NCBI GenBank assembly: GCA_023432885.1
Contig: JAEZEU010000244.1
Location: 1-30,847 of the forward strand
DNA from: Pseudomonadota bacterium
GTDB lineage: Bacteria > Pseudomonadota > Alphaproteobacteria > Rhizobiales > Xanthobacteraceae
Direction: 5' to 3'
Length of the DNA stretch: 30,847 nucleotides
A program made the position numbers and the translations under genes. The notes beneath the pieces are model-generated. The model was not told the origin of the DNA and ran no database searches. It saw only the letters and a program-made list of their open reading frames with translations. The first letter of the stretch is position 1. The number at the start of each line of letters is the position of its first letter. Of this stretch, positions 30,832 to 30,847 are shown in pieces.

Positions 30832-30847
30832 CGCATGATCCCGAAAA
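30831..30847. repeat. GCATGATCC palindromic repeat, cut by the window edge
   Basis: GCGCATGATCCCGAAAA after the LpoA-like stop matches the left arm of the repeats at 16693 and 28040 (GCATGATCC then GGAAAA-like). The right arm would lie beyond the window. Confidence 0.6.

Noticed and set aside
1..30847. CRISPR arrays, transposases, integrases, tRNA or rRNA genes
   Set aside because: None seen on either strand; the short dispersed palindromes are intergenic repeats without spacer periodicity or coding capacity.

Overview
The window is GC-rich alphaproteobacterial chromosome, most likely Bradyrhizobium or a close relative in the Nitrobacteraceae. The reasons are the gene order, the protein sequences (for example the MnmE N-terminus and the MltA, Tim44-like and hisB-to-coaA blocks) and several copies of a GAGCATGATC...GATCATGCTC palindromic repeat that I associate with that group. 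It is a core-genome region. I see no insertion sequence, prophage, CRISPR array, tRNA or rRNA.

Left part (1-4628): this looks like the left flank of the chromosomal replication origin. Leftward genes are mnmG (start only), mnmE, rho and hemJ. Two perfect parS cores and one degenerate site lie between mnmG and mnmE. Rightward genes begin at 4629 with ppsR (the RP001/DUF299 family), maf, coaE and dnaQ. Transcription diverges across the AT-richer gap 4161-4628, which matches the Caulobacter-type oriC position and is my candidate oriC. secB converges on dnaQ.

Middle (7939-15746): a Tim44-like membrane-anchored protein, the lytic transglycosylase MltA and an Smr-domain protein form a rightward run. 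A polytopic membrane protein of unknown function converges on it. The leftward hslV-GNAT-(decayed GNAT copy)-DUF2585-hslU cluster encodes the HslUV protease. A tandem GNAT duplicate in it has collapsed to a frameshifted relic fused in frame upstream of DUF2585.

Histidine block (16094-20853): hisB, a DUF2628 membrane protein, hisH, hisA, hisF, hisE and coaA run rightward, mostly with short gaps or 4-base overlaps. HisB makes imidazole-acetol phosphate. HisH and HisF form the glutamine-dependent IGP synthase, HisA supplies its substrate and HisE acts earlier in the pathway. Two large hairpins with CTAGTGCC ends lie between hslV and hisB.

Right part (20863-30847): a membrane hybrid histidine kinase and a small exported protein run leftward. 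comM (leftward) and a 91-residue unknown protein (rightward) diverge from a 197-base gap. That gap holds two perfect alphaproteobacterial LexA boxes (GTTC-N7-GTTC), one facing each gene, which makes this the most interesting regulatory finding here. Next are a Tat-exported metallo-beta-lactamase-fold protein, gshB, yraN and rsmI (all leftward), then a rightward LpoA-like lipoprotein.
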